Below, piece after piece: positions 46,276 through 57,859 of a stretch of DNA of 64,000 nt (positions are counted from its first letter, which is position 1; every line of letters starts with the position of its first letter). This DNA is from Gracilaria gracilis. Its lineage: Eukaryota > Rhodophyta > Florideophyceae > Gracilariales > Gracilariaceae. A program made the position numbers and the translations under genes. The DNA is taken from positions 186,001-250,000 of the forward strand of contig JARGSG010000082.1 of the NCBI GenBank assembly GCA_030374805.1, read 5' to 3'. Below the pieces are notes generated by a model that saw only the letters and a program-made list of their open reading frames with translations, had not been told where the DNA came from and did no database searches.

Positions 46276-49200
46276 ATGGCTGCCGCAACTACATCGAGGT
46301 CGAAGTCCCCGTCACCGGCACCTCTGATATTCGACATGGAGGTTGGAAAAATGTATGGTTCTGGGGATGAGCTTGTCACCGTATATCATGCCTTCCGAGA
46401 TCACTATGCGTCGACGATTAGAGACGAAGACGAACCTAGGAACATGTACGCAGCGATTTCATTCAATATATCATCAAGAATCGCACTGTTCTAGACGTCG
46501 CGACGAAGTATTTCTCTATCCTTATCGCACCCACATACGTGTCATACAGCGACGATGAGCTCAAGGCTGTGTGCAGGAAGGGTTCGTACCGTCAGCTGTA
46601 TCTCTCGCCGAAGTTGCTGGACATCGTGGAGGGAGACAGAGACAGGCGGGTGAGGGATTTTTGGGATGCTTATACCATAGTGGACTCTAAAGGAATACCA
46701 AAGGATGTGACGTTAACAGAATTTTTCAAGTCCATTAGTATAGCTCCCAGGCGAGTGGGCCGAATAGTTCTCATTTGCGGTAAGAGCATCGCTACACATT
46801 TCCAAATATTTCTCATTCTTTCCCTTATTCAAAAAGTATCTATGAAAAAGCGACTTGGGGGCCATAAGAAGCGTAAGGGGGAGAAGGGATGTTCCACCCC
46901 TTTTGGTAATTTGCAAATATCGCAGAATCTCCAAGCTCAGCGTGCGGGTTTCGGTGTGCAGCTGGTAACAAAGGCCTGGGATTGTTTCTCCCAATTTCTC
47001 GGATTCCCTAGCGCGGAGGTCATGGTTCTCCTTTTTATACTGCTCTTGTACGACGACATGCAGTTTAAACCCATTGAGACGCGTTCCGAGGGGTTCATGC
47101 ACAAGGACAACGAACATCGCTTGCTACCGAGCAACACGCAAACTCTTCTGGAAGACGAGGTCCTCCCGTGGGCATGCAATCTTCCGCATGACATTGATAT
47201 GGCCCTCCAAACGCTTGCGATTTCGTTCATTTCTGACATGAACAAGGTTGTGGTGAACGAGCAGTTGTACACAATATCAGAATCTGGACGATGGGCCGTT
47301 CTGAAAACGTTTAACAGGGGACCACTCACGGGCGTTCGCTCAGAGATTTGATGTTTTCTCTAACTCGCTCGATATCGAACTCGGAGCCGTTCATTGAAAT
47401 TCATGACGATTACGATGAGCAGTTGGAAACGGGGATTCCTTTGGAGGCGAAACAGGGAGGGGATGGAGATGGCGGAAGTGGAATGGATGTAGTTGGTGAT
47501 AGTGAGAATGAAGACGTTTGTGAACAGTCGTCCTACGCTGACATACAGCCTCATCCTGCCATTTCCTCCATAGACGATAAATGGTATTCCAACGTTGTGA
47601 AGTGGAGATGGAGAAATACTTTCGAATGTATAATTGCGGGTTAGATGCTATGGTGGAAACGGACGAGACTCTGCGAAACAACAGAGTCCTTCCATTGTGG
47701 AAAGTGCAACTGGTTGTTATGGACCCACCATACAAAATACGGGCCGATAAGAACCGGGAGAACAGTTGGTACGATATGCTGAGCCCTGAGCATAAGAAGA
47801 AGGCTGCAAAGCGTATGTCAAGGATGCTACGTCCGGGAGGCCATTTCTTTATCTTCTGTGAATTGGAACAGGTGAACCAATGGAGGAAAGTGCACTACAG
47901 TATTGGAGCAATGGACGAGCATGGGTCCGGAGGCGATCATTTGTTTTGGACCAGCTCCCAATTCATTTTATACGGTCGCAAGGTAATCCTATGCTTAACC
48001 CGGGACGGGGGTCCTGCTCCTTGTTCCCTGCCATGGAGTATGCGATACATGGTGTTCGAAGTGGCCTCTCTTATGCACAGCAGCATGCCATGGTGAACTA
48101 TGAGAACTTCAACTCTGTGTAATCGAGGTATCCAGGGTACCACAGTGTTATTGACAAGGTACCGCCCATGTCTATTGGGGAGACTCTTCAATGGAAGAGA
48201 AAGAAGGAGGGACGGGGCTACATTTTGCAAAGAGTGAGGTTGGAACAGAAACCTCGCGCTTTGTTGAAGGAGCTGATCAGCCGATTTTCGCAGCCAGGTG
48301 ATACAGTGGTGGAATTGTTCGCGGGAACCTTCTCGACCGCCATCGCATGCATGGAGTTACAACGTCATCAGAAGTTTATTGGTTGTAAGCCGGACCCTGA
48401 CTGTTTTGCTCATGCTAGGCACGCGGCCATTGTTCAGTTCGCAATGGGCATGCGCGATAATGAGACGGACATTGACATTACGAAGGAGGTCCGAAACTCT
48501 GTGAATCGCGTGATTGACTTATTCCCAAGTGTAACGCCGGTCCTTCACGATCTTGGAAGGCTCCATCCCGCTTCCCACAGTATCAGAAGTCCCCACCGTA
48601 TATTGTAGACGTCCTGGCATCGATGTGGCGGGGGGAGGGCATGGCCATGATCGGCAGGCGCAAGGCGCTGTATGAGTGGCCGAAAACGTTGCAAGGGAAG
48701 ACGGGACTTCTGGAATGGAACGCGATGTTGGCACTGGAGGCGACTATGTGTGGTTGTCGCATTGGGAAGTCGTCGATTCGTCACCATGACGCAGGAGTCG
48801 GAGTGATTACCAGGCTACGTTTCATGAAGAACGAAGAGATATGTTTCTTTTACCGAACTTTACTCTATCATGACTTAAAAAAGAGGAAGGAGGTACACAA
48901 GAAGTATGGGGAAGGGTTGTTGGCAGCCACGGCCACTCGTTTTCGAACTTATGCGATGGAGGTTAGCCTGCAGGAGAGGTATTCCGGAAACTCCCGGAAA
49001 GCAGACGAGAAGTACCTTCAATCTCTGTATGGATTGTGCCCGCTCCATTCTCGTTGGGTGGAACAATTAACGACCCAAAATATATAGAAAGCGATAAAGA
49101 TAGGGATATAGTGGAGGATGGCTTGAAGCACCGACGGACTGCCAATGTGGCGGTGATTCGAACCCCAGGAACTGGGAGAACTCTGCTTCAATTGAGAGAA

Positions 49201-49317
49201 TACTGGATGCTTGCCGTGCTGACACTTCGAGATTTAGAAGTGGGAGAAGAGTTGTTTGCAGATTATGGAATGGAGTACACATGGGGTACGTCTTCGAATC
49301 CTATAGTAGTCGACTAG
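46276..49317 (+). pseudogene. Gene C of element 2b: methyltransferase-SET fusion
   Basis: Starts MAAATTSRSKSPSPAPLIFD. 46539-47351 gives the N-terminal unknown domain (YRQLYLSPKLLDIVEGDRD, KGIPKDVTLTEFFKSI). 47581-48096 has QLVVMDPPYKIRADKNRENS, LRPGGHFFIFCELEQ; after a shift, 48168-48608 has DTVVELFAGTFSTAIACMEL. Motif IV before motif I is the beta-class order. 48623-49087 gives LYEWPKTLQGKTGLLEWNAM and the SET N-part (AGVGVITRLRFMKNEEICFF); 49036-49317 gives the SET C-part with RRTANVAVIRTPGTGR and VGEELFADYGMEYTW. The Trp lost in element 1 is present, proving the two domains were in one frame. At least five frame breaks remain. Encoded near gene B in the same direction. Confidence 0.78.
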
Positions 49318-49695
49318 AGCTCAATTGATTTATGACTTATAGAACCGAAAGATGTACCGTAGTATGTGTAAAATCGAATTGTGTACATTTTCTTACGCTT
49401 TCTCTCTAACTCTCGTGTTCAACAGGGGAGGACGAGAACTCCCCCAAGTGAGTGGGTGTCGTCACTTTTATCATCCAGTGACGTGAAAGAAATGGGGATA
49501 GGATTCGGTGGAGTGGGTTGACGTTCAAGTACATCGAATAGAAGATACGGAGTACATGTGATATCATGTGAAACTGTAAAAGGTTTTTGCCGGTGAGGTT
49601 TCGTACATAAAGGGAAATTTCCGTGCCAATTTTCGGAAACTGATTCCAAAAGTACTAAAACGCTGCGATACTTCTACCACACGTCGAGTGGAGGT
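49318..49695. other. Intergenic, C-to-B of element 2b
   Basis: About 380 bp, matching 21000-21384 (inverted) and 57860-58225 in position. The paired GTGA...TCAC motif seen in elements 1 and 3 is degenerate here. No gene. Confidence 0.5.
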
Positions 49696-52476
49696 GTGCG
49701 TTTCACGGGGGACATGCGATCACGTCGAACGGCGAACACGTTGAGCGGCGAGTGGAGTCCACATCTAGAGCGGACCGCCAGTCGCATCGTCGTCGACCGA
49801 TTCCACATAAGAAAAAGGAAAACGAGAACTGCGAATGCGAATGCGGAGGATGGAAGCGGGCGGGCGTCAAAAGGGCGAAGGCGTGCAGAGGTGGTAGGTC
49901 GCGAGAATGGCCTGGCTAGTACTACGCGTGCGCCTCGAAATAGCGAAGTGGTAAATGGCGAGGGTGGTATTGGGCGTATTACGCGTGCTCCTCGAAGCGG
50001 ATTACGTGGAAAAGGCAAGAAGAAGACGGGCAGACGTGATCAGGTCCGACCTTTGGAGCGAGCCGAGCGAACCGAGCGAACCGAGAAAACGGAGCGAACG
50101 GAGCGAAAGCAGCGAACGGAGCGAATGGTAAGTGCTTTGGTAACACAGGCTACACCGCTTCCACGTGAGATGGGAAATGGAAGAGGTGAAAGCAGGGCAC
50201 GGAGGGAAGGAAGGCAGAGGAATGTTGCGCGGGGCAGTACGGATAGAGGTGGGCCGCGAAGGGGCGTTGACTCCACGCAAGTTGTTGAAGAAGGCGAGTG
50301 TGGAGATGTCATAGAGAAGGGGAGGGAATGTCGCAGTGGAGGGAGCGAAGGACGAAAGCAAGAAGTACTAGTTAGATATTTAACGGTGGTATTCGAGGGA
50401 AGGAGGGAGAGAGAGTGCCTGGTGTTGGTGTTCGGGAGGGAGCGGTCGCGAAAGAGAAGTAGGAGGAGGCGTTCAGGGGGGGAGAAACGAGGGCATGGAG
50501 GGTGTGGTTGGTGTTAGGAAGAATCGAATGCTGGAAAGAGAGAGCATTGGTGGGCCGCGACATACTCCGATGCGGAAGGAAGAGGAAGTGGGGGGTATGA
50601 GGCAGAGGAGAGTGAGAGGCGAATTGGGCGTGTGGGCGATGGAATGGGGAGCGGTGCCAATGTGGAGAGGATGGAATCGTTACGAGACAATTTGTTCGAG
50701 AGAGTTGTAGGACGTAGCAGTGGTGGTTCAGTGATTGAAAAGCTGAGAGACAATATATCAGTGAATGGGATAGTTTTCGAAGGAGAAGATTTCGTTGTCC
50801 GAAACGGGCATAGAACTGGAGGGAACTTCGTGGAATCTGCGGTACAAACGCCTGACGGAATAAGTTTAATTCATAACGCCGTTCGGATTGAGGACGATGC
50901 GCATGAAGCAGGAGCCGACGATTCTGGGGACCGTGGAGAGAGGAACCGAGCCAGGGAAATGGGAACTACAGAAATGGCAGAAGGAGATGAAGAGAACTTA
51001 CCCGTTTTGCCAAGGTCTGCACTGTTTGAGAGGGTGAATTCGTTGAAAGAGAAGCTGGGAAATATGAAGAACGATCACTATACGATGATGGTGAGTTTGG
51101 AGCTCACGCAGAAAGAATTGGAACGGGTGAGGGAGGAGGTGAAGCAGCAAAACGTGTTGATTGAAAGTTTAAAGGAGGCTGTGAAGGGTAGGAAGCGAAG
51201 GGCGTTTGGGAAGGAATTGAAGGGGCGTCGAAAGCATGATATAGGGGTGCCAGAATGTTTTTACGGATCTTCAAGGGCTGTATATGATAGGATTCTTCAC
51301 TATGCGAAGTTGGAGGCGTCTGAACTCTGCTTGGACACGGAGAACGTCGGTAGGAGCTGGAAGAACAGGAGTGAGACGATGGGAGAAAGTAGGGGGCAGC
51401 ATAGTTGTGGTTGGGGAGAGGGAGATGGTACCTGGGTGCCCATATCAAGTGGCATACAAGATGAGAACGTATACGCCATCGACAGAGGAAGGAAGTGATG
51501 TGCTGTTGAAGTATATGGTGGAGACGAAAATAATGGGAGATACTTGGAAGGCGATACGAGAAGCGGGAAGGAAACAGTAGTGTGCGGATAATGTGAGTGC
51601 GGACAAGCGTCTGAGGCAGGGGATGAAGCAGACAGTAAGCGATGTGATTGGGGTGCGGAAGCGGGTGGCTCGCGACAAGTTATTCTCCATCCTTGGATAT
51701 GATTTGATTGCGAAACTCCGAAACGTATTGAGAGGACTGAGCTATGGGAAGAGCTAAAGCACCAGATGGGGGAGGCGCGCGAGAAGCTGATGGGAAGCCA
51801 GGAGGGCGGGGGGAGTGAGTTGCGTGCGTGAAGAACGAGCCGGTTCGAAGACCTTGGGTATTGCGGGTCTCGTGCGGTTGGCCCACCATGGGAGGTTGAT
51901 GATGAAGATAGGTACTTCAAGAATTGAATGGCGGTGGCAGTGTTGGAGGAGTATATGGGATATGCAGTGGAGAGGCAAAGTCACGGTGAACGGCAGTGCA
52001 TGGATGCGACAGTGATGCACCTCGCGAGACTTGACGCCTGGATTGCCACTGTGGTAAAAACTATGAACGAGATTCTGGGACGTGGAGGGAAAGACAGCAT
52101 TTGTTCTCTACTTTGTATGGGAAGTATCTACCGAGGGCTGTTGAAGAAATACTGGGGGTAGCTTGGCAATCACTATAGGAGGAGCATGCAGGGGAGTTCG
52201 AGAACGATGGTTTTATGCAGGGAGATCCGATGTGTGTCAGGAAACTCTGGGAGAACTGCGACTGTTGGGCTGTGGATACCATCGAGGGAGAAGATATACC
52301 TAGCTGTGAAGGAGGAATATTTTATGGCGAAACTAACACAGAGACTAGGTGCAGTTCTTGATTGTAACGTAGCGGCCTGCCGACCGGAGGACGCAAGTTT
52401 CGGGCGGTTGATGGTACACCACGGGGAACGCAGGGAAGGGACAGGCGGTGATGGTAGGAAAGGGGTGGGCTACTAA
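49696..52476 (+). pseudogene. Gene B of element 2b: basic coiled-coil protein
   Basis: 49696-50517 is an Arg-rich basic region; the usual MAKRK start is changed to an I-R-K-R-K sequence. 50632-51498 contains SALFERVNSLKEKLGNMKND, then LELTQKELERVREEVKQQNV (coiled coil), and ECFYGSSRAVYDRILHYAKL. After further shifts come KYMVETKIMGDTWKAIREAG, a stop at 51578, VSADKRLRQGMKQTVSDVIG and, near 52240-52370, GLWIPSREKIYLAVKEEYFM. Same unknown family as in elements 1 and 3. It has many breaks. Confidence 0.6.
50059..50128. repeat. Minisatellite in gene B, (GAGCGAACG)n
   Basis: Tandem 9-10-bp units gagcgaac(c/g)ga encode the S/T-E-R-T-E-R-T stretch of gene B. Homologous tracts occur at about 20695-20730 (inverted) and 58493-58530, so repeat length varies among copies. 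Confidence 0.8.
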
Positions 52477-52619
52477 GGGTAGAATGAGGTGCAGTGACGG
52501 GGGAAGGGGTGGAGGTATGTGTGGTATGAGGCAGATATGGTTCTTTTTTCTCATTTCATGCGTATCTTTACTCCCTCCAAGAGAAAGGATGCAGTACTGA
52601 GAGTTTTGTTAAGCTGAAA

Positions 52620-55600
52620 CTAGCAGGGAATAGAGGCTACGTGTTGAATGGGAATAAAGCTTGGCGGTGGGGTCTCGATAGAACCGATTGAGATAAAATC
52701 GGTGAAAACGCCAGTGTAGACGAGAAGTGAAGGGAGGACCGGGGTAGTTCTAGCGGAGAACATCAGCGGAGCCAAGGATTGAAGAAGAGGGGATGAGTCC
52801 ATACCAAGTGGAAACGTTATCGGAAGTGGAGTGGGGGGATATAGGAACTGGGTGGATGGTGTGGTTATGTTCGTCGTCTGTTGCCCATCGGAGGCAAACG
52901 CAGTTGAGGTTGAGATCGACGTCGTCGCTGGGTGGGACGAGTTCCATGAACTGGACGAAGGCAAACTCATTGGGGAAAGAAGTTGGAGAATGAAGGCCGA
53001 AACGAAGAAGGGAGATGAGTTTGCAGACTCAGACGATGGATGTGGAGTTGGGGGAGGTGGAGCCGGCGACGAGAACGTGGGAGAACTTTGGGGACTTGGA
53101 TGGACTGAAAGAGGGGGCTGCAAAAATTCGTTGAATGATGGGGACCAGAGGATCATTGAGGGTGAGCTCGTTTCGGTATGTGATGTAGTTGTCGAGTGTT
53201 GGGATGTAACCGCCGACGACGTAAGCGGAGTGGACTATGGTGAGTCGAACCTGACGGAGGGCGGGGGAGTTCTCAGTGAGTTGTACGGCTTTGATAAAAA
53301 GGGTGATGAATAATGGGAGGCGTCTCTTCCGGATTGTGAGAGAATGGATAGGGTATCAGTGGGGAAGAGGTCTTGAAGAGATTTGTGAGGGAGGTGAAGA
53401 TTGGAGCGAATGAATTTGTGGGCAATGATGAGGTCAGCGAAGGAGATGTGTTTGCCATCACGGACGAGCCCGGGTTGTCGCGATTGGAATGGGGAAGAAA
53501 GGGCAGGGGAGAAGGAGGTCATGAATGGGTTGTGGAGACGGGATTCCAGTCCTTGATGGCGTTGGAGCGGTGGATGGCACGAATGGTTTCTTTATGTGCG
53601 GTGGACCTGCGCTTTGAGGTTTTGGAGAAGTGGGACTTGAAGAAGGTGTGGGCGTGGTCGAATATGCCGGCATCATTGAAGTGGAGCCCTCCGAAACGGC
53701 GAGTGTGCTCGAAAACGTGGTGGAGGATATGGAACTTGAGGGTGCCGAGGCTGGAAGTGTGATGTGGGCCGAGGACGATGACGGCGATTTGTTTGAAGGA
53801 GCGGATTTGTTGTTGAAGGGTGGAGAGGCGGGCGTCGGGCCATTCGGTGATGGTGTTTTATCGCAATGGAGGAGAGGAGGAGATCGGAGTACTTGGAGAA
53901 GACGGAAGTGATGGGAGCTGAATTGACTTCGTCGCAGCATCGGTCGAAGAAGGCGCCGATGAAGGGGAAGACCATGTCAAGTGCGCGGTAGTCTTTTGCT
54001 TCGAGCCTACCACGCAAGCCGTCGGTGGTGAAGAAACCGTTGACAGTTTGACCGTTGTCGGAAGTGGAGAAGTCGATGTGGAGTCCGTCGGCGAGGGAGT
54101 GCTTTTCGATGGCGGCAACCTTGATGAGCTTCGAGACGCCAAGGTGGAAGTTGTGGAGTGGTTCGAAGGTGAAGATATTGTAAGGGGAGTGGAGTGGGGT
54201 GATGTTGAGAAGAGGGTAGAATTTGAAGAGGAAGGAGTACTTTGCCAGGGAGAGGGAGTGGAGGGCTTTAAGGGCTTTTTCCTTTGTGTTGCAGGAGATT
54301 CTGGGCTTACGGGCGAGGAGAGCGTCTTGTGATTGCCGGTGGAGAGTGGAGTGTGATTTGCGTGCGGCGAAGGTCTGGTCCTGAGTTCGGGGGGAAAGGG
54401 ATCGAATGTGTAGGGTAGGTCTGAGCGGGAGACGGTGCATCTATGACAAGGGTGTTGGGGGCGGGTTCCGTGGGAGATGGCGAGGATGTCCTTTGCTTCG
54501 AGGATATCGGCGCAGTAGCTGAAGATGATTAGGTGACAGTGGCGGACAACGCCATGGGTGTCACGGGGGGGAAGCCGTTGAGACCGGAGGAGATGAGAGG
54601 GCCGAGGAGGTCTGAGGTGGCGAGCTGATTGAGTTCCATTTTGGTGTGGCAGGAGATGTGAGACGAGTTTTGAGGGATAGAGTCGCGGTCTTGGGAGGGG
54701 GTAGTTGGGAGTAAGGAGGTTGGCAAGTATCCGAGAAGGGGGAAGTTTTCGATGATGCACTTGCGACGGAAGGAACCGGAGAAGTTGAGAAGGGTGATGT
54801 AAAGGGGTTAGGAGGTGATGGAAGAGGATTTGAGGGAGGAGGACTGAGTGAATTTGGACGAAGCCGGTGAAGGAGTCGATACCGGTGGTGTCGGGTGTGT
54901 GCCAGATGCAGGAGTCGTTGGAGGAGTGCATAATTGCGGCTTTGAGGGCGGGGACTGCTTTTTTTCCGAGGCCGGAGGCCATGAGGTGGGCGAAAGCGAG
55001 AGAGCCAGAAGGGGTTGTGTGGGAGATGGGGTGGAAGAAGGTGTTGTGCAAGTGTGCAAGGGCGAGTTGTTGTTTGAGGACCTGGATGTGGTCCTTTCGA
55101 AATATGGTGGTGGAGAAGAGCTGCTGTGGGTCGGAGAGAGTCGTGGGGGCGAAGCCGATGTTGCTGACACGGTGCTGGAAGAGATTTGTCTGCAGTCCGA
55201 GGCACTGGGTGGCGGAGGAGACGGCGTTGTGGAAGGCGGATTTGGAGAAGACGGGGTCGCGGAGGAGGGAGATGAGTTCGTCAGCCTTTCGGTGGCCGAG
55301 GGAGGAGGCGATGGAAGAGAGCTAGAGCAGCATACGTTCGAGGTGGGGGTTGTTGAGGAGAGGGAAGGAAGGAGGAGAAGGGGGAGGAGGGGAGGGGAGA
55401 TGGAGCAGACGGGGGTGGTGGCGATGTGGTGGGCATCCTGGGTGTGGAGGGAGAGGGAGAGTTGCTGGCGGTGGTACGAGTCGTCGCCTGCGATGGGAAC
55501 GTTATCGGAGGGGCGGTTTGTGGGAGGGAGAGGTGTATGGAGGTGGGGGGTGGACTTGTGACGCTTCGTGCGTGGTGGGAAGTGGGAGAGGCCTCCGCCG

Positions 55601-55715
55601 GGGGGAAGAAACGCTTGTTTGGGATGACGCGATTGGGGCATCTCCTCTGGTGCCTTTAGATGGCGGGGATGGTGTGGGCGAAGAAGGAGCAGCCTTCAAA
55701 GCAGCAGTTGGGCAT
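52620..55715 (-). pseudogene. Gene A of element 2b: Plavaka-type transposase
   Basis: ATG at 55715 opens the same zinc finger (CCFEGCSFFAHTIPAI) but a TAA follows at once where element 1 has Gln. A frameshift near 55640 leads to FLPPGGGLSHFPPRTKRHKS; later frames give SYPLHITLLNFSGSF-like sequence near 54770, HCHLIIFSYCADILEAKDIL with PCHRCTVSRSDLPYTF (intact Arg, stop in element 1), FEPLHNFHLGVSKLIKVAAI and FFDRCCDEVNSAPI. The C-terminus near 52750-52950 has LNCVCLRWATDDEHN. At least six frame breaks. Damage differs from element 1, so the two copies died independently. Confidence 0.78.
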
Positions 55716-56029
55716 GGAGGGGAAGGTTAGAGGGGTGTTGGAGTGGATAGCGGGTACGTAGCGAGGAGCGTAATATGGCACACGGACTATGAGACAGAGT
55801 GGTGGAGATGATTGCACGTGATTCGAAGGCGTTTCATATACTTAGTATACGAATGTCTGATATAAAAGGAGTGAACTAGTGAACCGATCTCCACAAACTG
55901 GAAAGGTATTAGTTCTATTTGTATACTTCTATTCGTATTCGATAAACAGCTATCTAAGTTTCTATATAACTATCTATATCGCTATTCGCCGCCGTATACA
56001 TGAAAATAGGTAGAACTTACCCACTTTCA

Positions 56030-56260
56030 TTGTGCTGTGAAACTACCATAAACGGAAGAAGTATGCTAGTTTCCCTTCCATCCGAACTAGCAAAGATGGA
56101 AATCATTTGGAATAATTCTTTCACAAAAAACAAGCACAAGTGGAAAGGTGCAAATATTTTCGGAAACTAGCACTTTCAAATTTGGATAAATTCACCGGTT
56201 TTTCGTTCGTTTTAATTCGGTCATGTTGACCGCTAAATTAGCATTCCGATAACACCGACA
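56030..56260. repeat. A-side terminal inverted repeat of element 2b
   Basis: Contains gaactagcaaagatgg, tttcggaaactagcactttc, aaatttggataaattcaccg and ends ctaaattagcattccgataa then caccgaca. It is the intact version of the element 1 left end, with ~35 bp more at the tip. Confidence 0.85.
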
Positions 56261-56480
56261 CCCACCTACCTCTCCATCCGCACTTCCTTCCTTCTCCACC
56301 ATGCCTACCTTGTCCCCACCCTCCTCCTTCATTCCCGGTGGCGTCTATAGTACCTCCGTCCGCTGAAACAGAGCCACTAGCTTCTCGTCCTTGACGTACT
56401 GCACATTTTCCCAACCTCGGTCCACACCATATCGAAATGAAACCTCTGATACACCACCTCTCAAGTACCAACGGTACCAT
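56261..56480 (-). pseudogene. Gene F of element 3, 5' part
   Basis: Reverse-strand homology to element 1 31780-31950, including the region encoding V-P-E-T-P-P (here near 56335-56345, altered) and the preceding 'cgtactg..cc' piece. It is separated from its 3' part (36585-35791) by element 2b. No open frame of note. Confidence 0.55.
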
Positions 56481-56758
56481 AAACTCTTACTTTCTATGCT
56501 TTATTTCACTGCATACCTTCTCATAAACACACTCTTCGACCCTACCCCTCTATAGCCCTGCTGCCCATTCCTTTCCATATCCGAATCATACAAATCACCT
56601 TATCCCCTGGAACACTTTTTTCTATGACTAAAACAACAGCCCAGTCGTGTATTTAAAGCTTTCCCCACTCCTTATAATGTACACCACCTTCATTTCACAG
56701 CTACCAGCACCCAACAGCTTCCAACAACCCATACCTTCAATCAAACAAGCTCATCGTA

Positions 56759-57028
56759 ATGAGCTCCCATTCATCTTCTCTACGTTTTACAATTATCCCA
56801 GCTGTTTTCGTTGGTAGAGGCCGTATTTGCACCATGCTTTACAACAATGGTTTCTCTCGAAACACCTTCCTCTCCATCGAAGATTTCATTTCCGCAGATT
56901 GCCTTCCCCAAGGTCCAAACTTCTTTTGTAGCAGGAACGACCTTCTCGTAAAATTAATTCTATCTTGTCCAGCATGACGAGCAGAAAAATTGGCCTTCAT
57001 CTAGAATGGTCACATTCTTCCCATCCTT
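56759..57028 (+). pseudogene. Gene E of element 3, N-terminal fragment
   Basis: MSSHSSSLRFTIIPAVFVGR then GRICTMLYNNG (Rossmann loop), to LILSCPA, a TGA (56975-56977), RAEKLAFI, a TAG (57002-57004) and NGHILPIL. The TAG is the same Gln-to-stop change as in element 1. The sequence then jumps straight into gene C. Confidence 0.7.
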
Positions 57029-57859
57029 CGGAATGCTATGACTAGGGTGTTGAACTTATTTCCGAAGTGGAATATCCGCCCATCGAAATTATGGAAGGCT
57101 CCATCCGGCTATCCCCAGTATCAAAAGTTTCCTACGTATATTGTGGACTTTCTTGCTTCAATTTGGCGGGATGAGACCTTGGTCACGACTGTTAGGCGTA
57201 AGGCCCTTCACGAATGGCCTAAAACTTTGCAAGGAAAGATGGGGCTTCCGGATTGGAATGCCATGTTGGCACTGGAAAGGACGATGTGCGTTTGACGTAT
57301 TGGGAGGTCGACGATTCGTCACCCTGGCGCCGGAGTGGGGGTGTTCACTACACGCCGAATCAAGGAAAATGAAGATATATGTTACTTCTATGTAACACTG
57401 GTGTACCATGACTTAACGAAGAGAAAAGAGGTACACAAGAAATATAGTGAAGGGATATTGGGAGGTACTTCCGAACGCCTTCGGAAGTATGCGATGGGGT
57501 TTAACGTCCGCGGCGATATATTCCATAACCTCCCAGAAAGGAGACAAGGAGTAAGTTTAATACCTATATGGATTGTCCCCGCTCCTTTTTCATTGGGTGG
57601 AACGATTAACGCTCCCAAATATATGGAAGGTGATAAGGACATTGATGCAGTTGCGAATGGTATGACGAAACGAAGGACTGCAAATGTGCGGGTCATTCGA
57701 ACTCCAAATACAGGACGCACCCAGCATCACCTATGAGAATACCAAATGCTTGCGGTGCAAGCACTTCGGAAACTGGAAGTGGGAGAGGAGTTTTTCGCGG
57801 ATTATGAAGTAGAGTATAGCTGGAGTACATTGGCAAATCCTATTATAGTAATCGATTAG
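57029..57859 (+). pseudogene. Gene C of element 3, linker and SET domain only
   Basis: RNAMTRVLNLFPKWNIRPSK is the post-methyltransferase linker. LHEWPKTLQGKMGLPDWNAM (Trp intact), a TGA at 57293-57295, RIGRSTIRHPGAGVGVFTTR, KENEDICYFYVTLVYHDL, RRTANVRVIRTPNTGR, a TGA at 57734-57736 shared with element 1, then VGEEFFADYEVEYSW and a final TAG at 57859. This is the clearest SET reading frame in the window: one frame with only two stops. The methyltransferase part is deleted. Confidence 0.75.

Larger units (their letters stand above)
36586..56260 (-). mobile_element. Giant Plavaka-type DNA transposon, element 2b (19.7 kb)
   Basis: Full-length copy in opposite orientation to element 1, with both TIRs: left cgtctgtgttctcggaatgc and right ending gcattccgataacaccgaca. 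It is flanked on both sides by CCC (36583-36585; 56261-56263), consistent with a 3-bp target duplication as in CACTA-like elements, though the site is low-complexity. Gene order from 36586: F (-), E (+), G (-), D (-), spacer with captured epimerase, C (+), B (+), A (-). It is nested inside element 3. Confidence 0.88.

Noticed and set aside
53373-55561. Plus-strand Gly/Glu-rich ORFs opposite the transposase of element 2b
   Set aside because: Same reason: antisense shadows of the C-rich transposase coding strand.
14522-56260. Elements 1 and 2b as one large inverted duplication or assembly artefact
   Set aside because: They differ at many positions, have different mutations, different spacers and different flanks; they are separate copies of a family.
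16343-57736. TGA/TAG recoded as sense codons
   Set aside because: Stops of all three kinds occur at scattered sites and frameshifts are equally common; simple decay explains it. The two shared stops are reported separately.
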